Source: Clostridia bacterium
Lineage (GTDB): Bacteria > Bacillota > Clostridia > Christensenellales > Aristaeellaceae
Direction of reading: 5' to 3'
Length of the DNA: 18,565 bases
Assembly (NCBI GenBank): GCA_900759005.1
Contig: CAAEUQ010000031.1
Coordinates: 1-18,565, forward strand
Below the pieces are notes generated by a model that saw only the letters and a list, made by a program, of their open reading frames with translations, searched no databases and had not been told where the DNA came from. Below are positions 16,017 through 18,565 of this stretch, piece by piece (positions within the stretch are counted from its first letter, which is position 1; every line of letters begins with the position of its first letter). A program made the translations under genes and the position numbers.

Positions 16017-17266
16017 CACGCTTCTCCCCGCATGGTGGCTTCAATGTCCTCGATGGTACGCGGAATCGCGGCGGACAGATTTTCACAGCCGTCCTCCGTA
16101 ATCAGACAGTTGTCCTCGAGACGGAAGCCGATGCCCCATTCCTCATTGTAAACGCCGACATCCACGCAGAAAACCATATTCGGTGCGAGAAATTCCGGAC
16201 GCTTGACCATATCGTGCACATCATAGCCGATGTGGTGCGCACCGCCGTGCCACATCACCTTTCCGATTTCGTCCGTGCTTTTCAGAACGCCCGCTTCAAC
16301 CAGTCTCTCCGCATTGTAGCGGCGAATCGTCGCGTCCACATCCTCCATTCTCATGCCGGGGCGGATGATCGAAAACATATAATTCGAGGTTGCGAGCACG
16401 CATTCATACAAAATCCGCTGCCGTTCGGAGAATTTTCCGTTGCACGGCCACGCGCGCGAAACATCGGTGATCATGCAATCGTACTGCGCGCCGACGTCGT
16501 TTAAGATCATGTCGCCGTCCTGCGCCTGACCGGTGTAGCTGTAATAGTGAATGCAGAAATTGTTTTTTCCACAAGAAATGATGGACGGAAAGCCGGGGCC
16601 GTCCGGGCTGTGCTGTGAAAGCGCGTAATCGAAATCTGCTTTGTACTGATATTCATACTTTCCGGGGCGCGACGAGCGCATCATGGCGAGAATGCCTTCA
16701 CGCGTGATCTCCTCCGCCTTGCGCAGCGCTTCGATTTCACACGGCTGCTTGATCAGGCGCAGCGAGCGGAGAATGTCCTCCGCATTGCCGATTGCGAGAT
16801 ACGCAAAGTCCTTCTGAATGCGCTTGAGCAGGTGATGCGACGGGCGATCGGGCTGTTCGGGCGTAAATCGGTAGAGATCGAGATAGAGTTTCCCGTAGTT
16901 TCCGCCGGTCGCGAGCGCGTAAAAATCGCGCTCAAACGCCTGAACGGTGCGCACATCTCTTACGCCGGAAACAGTCTCCGCCTCCTCGGGCTTTACGCGA
17001 GTGCCCGTCCAGCGCTCAGCGAACGCGTCCGGTGGCAAAAGATACAGCCGCTCCTGAACGCTGCCATCCGGATTCTTCGCGGCGAGCAGCACGGCGGATT
17101 TGCATTTCAGACCCGTCAGATACACGAAATTGCGATCAGCGAAGAAGGGATAGTATTCGTCGCCGTTCTTCCAAAGTTCGTCTCCTGAAAAGATGGCAAC
17201 CAGACTGCCCGCGTCCATATGCTGATACAGCCGTTCGCGATTACCGACATAATACGCCTTCTGCAT
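16016..17266 (-). CDS. pepP: Aminopeptidase P-like M24 family metallopeptidase
   Basis: 416 residues: an N-terminal creatinase/aminopeptidase P domain (about 1-170) and a C-terminal pita-bread M24 domain. Enzymes of this family remove N-terminal residues preceding proline with a dinuclear metal centre. Candidate ligands are Asp257 (LNDVGAQYD), Asp268 (ITDVSRAW), a His of HHIGYDVHD (344 or 345), Asp369 (CVDVGVY) and Glu384 (GFRLEDNCLITEDG). The fourth ligand is normally Glu in a VEPG motif, so Asp369 with loss of PG is unusual and could alter metal use or activity. The ATG at 17266 has GGGAGG 8 bases upstream and a consensus promoter precedes it. It shares a TGATG junction with eutH, so both are made from one message. 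Confidence 0.9.
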   Translation of the reverse strand: MQKAYYVGNRERLYQHMDAGSLVAIFSGDELWKNGDEYYPFFADRNFVYLTGLKCKSAVLLAAKNPDGSVQERLYLLPPDAFAERWTGTRVKPEEAETVSGVRDVRTVQAFERDFYALATGGNYGKLYLDLYRFTPEQPDRPSHHLLKRIQKDFAYLAIGNAEDILRSLRLIKQPCEIEALRKAEEITREGILAMMRSSRPGKYEYQYKADFDYALSQHSPDGPGFPSIISCGKNNFCIHYYSYTGQAQDGDMILNDVGAQYDCMITDVSRAWPCNGKFSERQRILYECVLATSNYMFSIIRPGMRMEDVDATIRRYNAERLVEAGVLKSTDEIGKVMWHGGAHHIGYDVHDMVKRPEFLAPNMVFCVDVGVYNEEWGIGFRLEDNCLITEDGCENLSAAIPRTIEDIEATMRGEA

Positions 17267-17299
17267 TTGAAATTCCTCCCGTTTGCACGCGTTTTCTCC

Positions 17300-17328
17300 A
17301 TTATATCCGCGTAAACGTAAACTCGCAA
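17300..17328 (-). promoter_or_regulatory. Sigma-A promoter for pepP-eutH
   Basis: On the minus strand, TTGCGA (17323-17328) and a perfect TATAAT (17300-17305) are 17 bases apart, about 34 bases before the pepP ATG. The spacer holds a tandem six-base repeat (GTAAAC on the plus strand, 17311-17316 and 17317-17322) that could bind a regulator. Confidence 0.8.
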
Positions 17329-17406
17329 GCGCATTCGCCCCGGTTGCTGATTTTACGTCCGCGTGTTATCGTTTATTTGATCGGTCGGAATTGAAGAAAA
17401 TGTGAA

Positions 17407-18118
17407 ATGCACTCATACAAGCCCTGCTCCCAAACTTATCTCAAGTGCATCAACAACCAGCTCACGGCAATTTTCAACTGCGCAGTCAAGTATTATGGAC
17501 TGAAAGAGAATCCATGCCACAAAGCGGGAAGTATGGGTAAGAAACGCGCCGATGAGATGCTGTTCTGGACTTCAGACCTTCATTGAGGTCATGAAAGACC
17601 GACCTGCCAGCTACGCGGTATTTATGACCATGTGCTGCACAGGGATCCGTGAAGGAGAGCTATTGGCGCTTACGCCGTCGGACATCGACTTTGAAAAGAA
17701 AACCCTGACGGTAAACAAGAGCTATCATCGTCTCGGCAGAGAGGACATTATCACCACACCGAAAATGCCCAAGAGCAGCCGAACCAACCTCATTCCCGAC
17801 GGTCTTTGCACCTGTTTGCAGGAGTATATGCCCCATTGCTGCGGGCTGCAAAAGGACGACCGGCTCTTTCCCTACACCAAGAGCTTTCTGTATCACGAAA
17901 TGGAGTATGGCTGCAAGGCATCGGGGGTAAAACGCATCCGGGGGCATGACATTCGCCACAGCCATGCCAGCCTGCTGGTGGAGATGGGCTTCTCTCCGCT
18001 GCTGATCACAGAGCGGCTCGGACATGAAAAGGTGCAGATAAAGATGGACACGTACAGCCACCTGTACCCCAACAAACAGGTGGAGGCAGCCAGACAGCTT
18101 GACGGTATCATGCCGTGA
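17407..18118 (+). pseudogene. Truncated, frameshifted tyrosine integrase of an integrative element
   Basis: The remnant begins abruptly with MHSYKPCSQTYLKCINNQ, which corresponds to the core-binding domain of phage/ICE integrases; about 150 N-terminal residues are missing. This frame stops at 17584-17586 after DEMLFWTSDLH. The catalytic domain continues in another frame (QTFIEVMKDRPASY onward), consistent with loss of about 11 bases near 17570. The catalytic set is otherwise complete: Arg in TGIREGELLAL, Lys in TPKMPKS, HDIRHSHAS, LGHEK and the nucleophile Tyr in DTYSHLYP. The ATG at 17552 of the catalytic part lies inside the upstream fragment and is not a natural start. Its strand and codon use differ from the host genes, indicating acquired DNA. 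It is close to integrases of Tn916-type and other Clostridial elements. It is unlikely to make active enzyme. Confidence 0.88.
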
Positions 18119-18123
18119 GCCTC

Positions 18124-18164
18124 TGGCTACAAAAATCGCTGCAAATGTAGCCAATTTGTAGCCA
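18124..18164. repeat. TGTAGCCA repeats beside the integrase end
   Basis: Immediately after the integrase stop, TGTAGCCA occurs twice in direct orientation (18146-18153 and 18157-18164), 11 bases or about one helical turn apart, and once inverted as TGGCTACA (18124-18131). The position fits integrase arm-type or core sites at the end of an element, so the element boundary is probably nearby. No second att copy can be seen in the window. Confidence 0.5.
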
Positions 18165-18170
18165 CTAAAA

Positions 18171-18216
18171 AAGAAAAATCCTGAAAAACGCCGTATTACC
18201 AACGCTTTTCAGGATT
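18171..18216 (-). terminator. Strong minus-strand intrinsic terminator
   Basis: AATCCTGAAAA (18177-18187 on the plus strand) and TTTTCAGGATT (18206-18216) form a perfect 11-bp stem with an 18-base loop. On the minus strand the stem runs into a T-rich tail, TTTCTTTTTT. It would stop transcripts entering from the right and points towards the integrase end. The plus-strand side is followed by no T run, although its A-rich lead-in could permit weak bidirectional action. Confidence 0.75.
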
Positions 18217-18420
18217 CAGGAAACACTAAATATTTATTCCCACTCGCTCAGACTTAACACATTCTGTATAATTTATGTGTGTCCGATTCCAAGTAATGGC
18301 TCTGATTCTCTGTGGTATTCCTATTCCACTGCCTGTACAGTCTCCGGTTATCATTCTGTTATCAGGGTGATAACAGGGAAGACTGCTTTGCTGTAGCGGT
18401 TTGAGAAATTCCACAAGTAT
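18217..18420 (-). ncRNA. Possible small transcript between promoter and terminator
   Basis: With the promoter at 18421-18449 and the terminator at 18171-18216, a minus-strand RNA of about 240 bases is predicted, starting near 18414. An open frame spans 18226-18474, but its first codon is a TTG upstream of the predicted start; the first internal ATG (18354) has no Shine-Dalgarno site, and the peptide (about 42 residues, MITGDCTGSGIGIPQRIRA onward) is not one I recognise. The 5' part contains a perfect 9-bp hairpin. It may be a regulatory RNA or small peptide of the mobile element, or mere debris. Confidence 0.3.
18347..18376. repeat. GTTATCA direct and inverted repeats
   Basis: GTTATCA occurs at 18347-18353 and 18358-18364, and inverted as TGATAAC at 18368-18374. 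The last two sit in a perfect 9-bp inverted repeat (18356-18364 with 18368-18376) with a GGG centre. This could be an operator, an accessory-protein site or an RNA hairpin. Confidence 0.45.
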
Positions 18421-18449
18421 AGTATAGCGCAGAACGGGTGCTGATGCAA
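18421..18449 (-). promoter_or_regulatory. Candidate minus-strand sigma-A promoter
   Basis: On the minus strand, TTGCAT (18444-18449) and TATACT (18421-18426) are 17 bases apart, 4/6 and 5/6 matches. The -35 box overlaps one arm of the inverted repeat at 18444-18454. It would drive the short unit ending at the terminator 18171-18216. Confidence 0.5.
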
Positions 18450-18529
18450 GAGAAAAGACACTTCGGGGGGGCAAAGCATTTGAAGTTTATCATGGTTTTG
18501 CCATTGAATCAGATATGCTTCTCTTGCAT
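18444..18529. repeat. 11-bp perfect inverted repeat near right edge
   Basis: ATGCAAGAGAA (18444-18454) is repeated in inverse as TTCTCTTGCAT (18519-18529), separated by 64 bases. A second, weaker nested pair (GGCAAA near 18470 and TTTGCC near 18497) lies inside. The left arm contains the -35 box of the minus-strand promoter. The rest of the interval to the window end holds no gene I can support; a plus-strand frame with no start near its beginning stays open from 18428 to the edge. Confidence 0.4.
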
Positions 18530-18565
18530 TTGAATGTGACCAGGAGTAGGGAAAAGCCAGTTAAC

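Noticed and set aside
17552..18118. Integrase catalytic part as an independent intact gene starting at 17552
   Set aside because: Its ATG is inside the preceding integrase fragment in another frame, with no ribosome site; the upstream fragment encodes the adjoining family region, so it is one broken gene.
18428..18565. Plus-strand open frame reaching the right edge
   Set aside because: 46 codons without a stop but no start codon near its beginning; the only ATG (18515) lacks a ribosome site and the peptide is unrecognised.
1..18565. CRISPR array, tRNA, rRNA or an antiphage defence island
   Set aside because: No regularly spaced repeats, no tRNA cloverleaf or rRNA segments, and no nuclease, reverse transcriptase or toxin-antitoxin genes were seen.

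Overview
The window looks like the chromosome of a moderately GC-rich strict anaerobe of the Clostridia (Firmicutes). The evidence is the canonical Firmicutes block plsX-acpP-rnc-smc-ftsY, a cluster of heterodisulfide reductase-like (Hdr) iron-sulfur genes with an MvhD/FlxD-type subunit, strong GGAGG ribosome binding sites and consensus sigma-A promoters. I cannot place it more finely. Almost every gene is on the minus strand, so each operon reads from high to low coordinates.

Left part (1-6945): one long minus-strand operon starts at a candidate promoter (6917-6945). It encodes class II fumarase (fumC), hdrB, hdrC, hdrA, an MvhD/FlxD-like [2Fe-2S] subunit and two further iron-sulfur proteins, the last cut by the left edge. 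Spacing is tight (overlaps or gaps under 30 bases), so the proteins probably form one soluble electron-transfer complex. By family knowledge this resembles the Flx-Hdr or Mvh-Hdr flavin-based bifurcating complexes; a fumarase leading the operon is the notable point. A 215-base AT-rich spacer separates it from the next unit.

Centre (7160-14875): the second operon starts at a consensus promoter (14847-14875) and carries plsX, acpP, rnc, smc and ftsY (phospholipid synthesis, acyl carrier protein, RNase III, chromosome condensation, SRP receptor). It ends in a broken NahK-like sugar kinase, with one in-frame stop and one frameshift, followed by a clear intrinsic terminator (7160-7198).

Right-centre (14900-17328): a two-gene operon encodes an aminopeptidase P-like M24 protein and an EutH-like ethanolamine permease. 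It has a consensus promoter (17300-17328) and a hairpin at its end. No other eut gene is visible.

Right end (17400-18565): mobile-element debris on the plus strand. A tyrosine integrase gene lacks its 5' part and is frameshifted; it is followed by TGTAGCCA repeats. Beyond it, a minus-strand promoter (18421-18449) and a strong minus-strand terminator (18171-18216) bracket about 240 bases with no convincing protein, a possible small RNA or small-peptide unit. There are no tRNA or rRNA genes and no CRISPR array.
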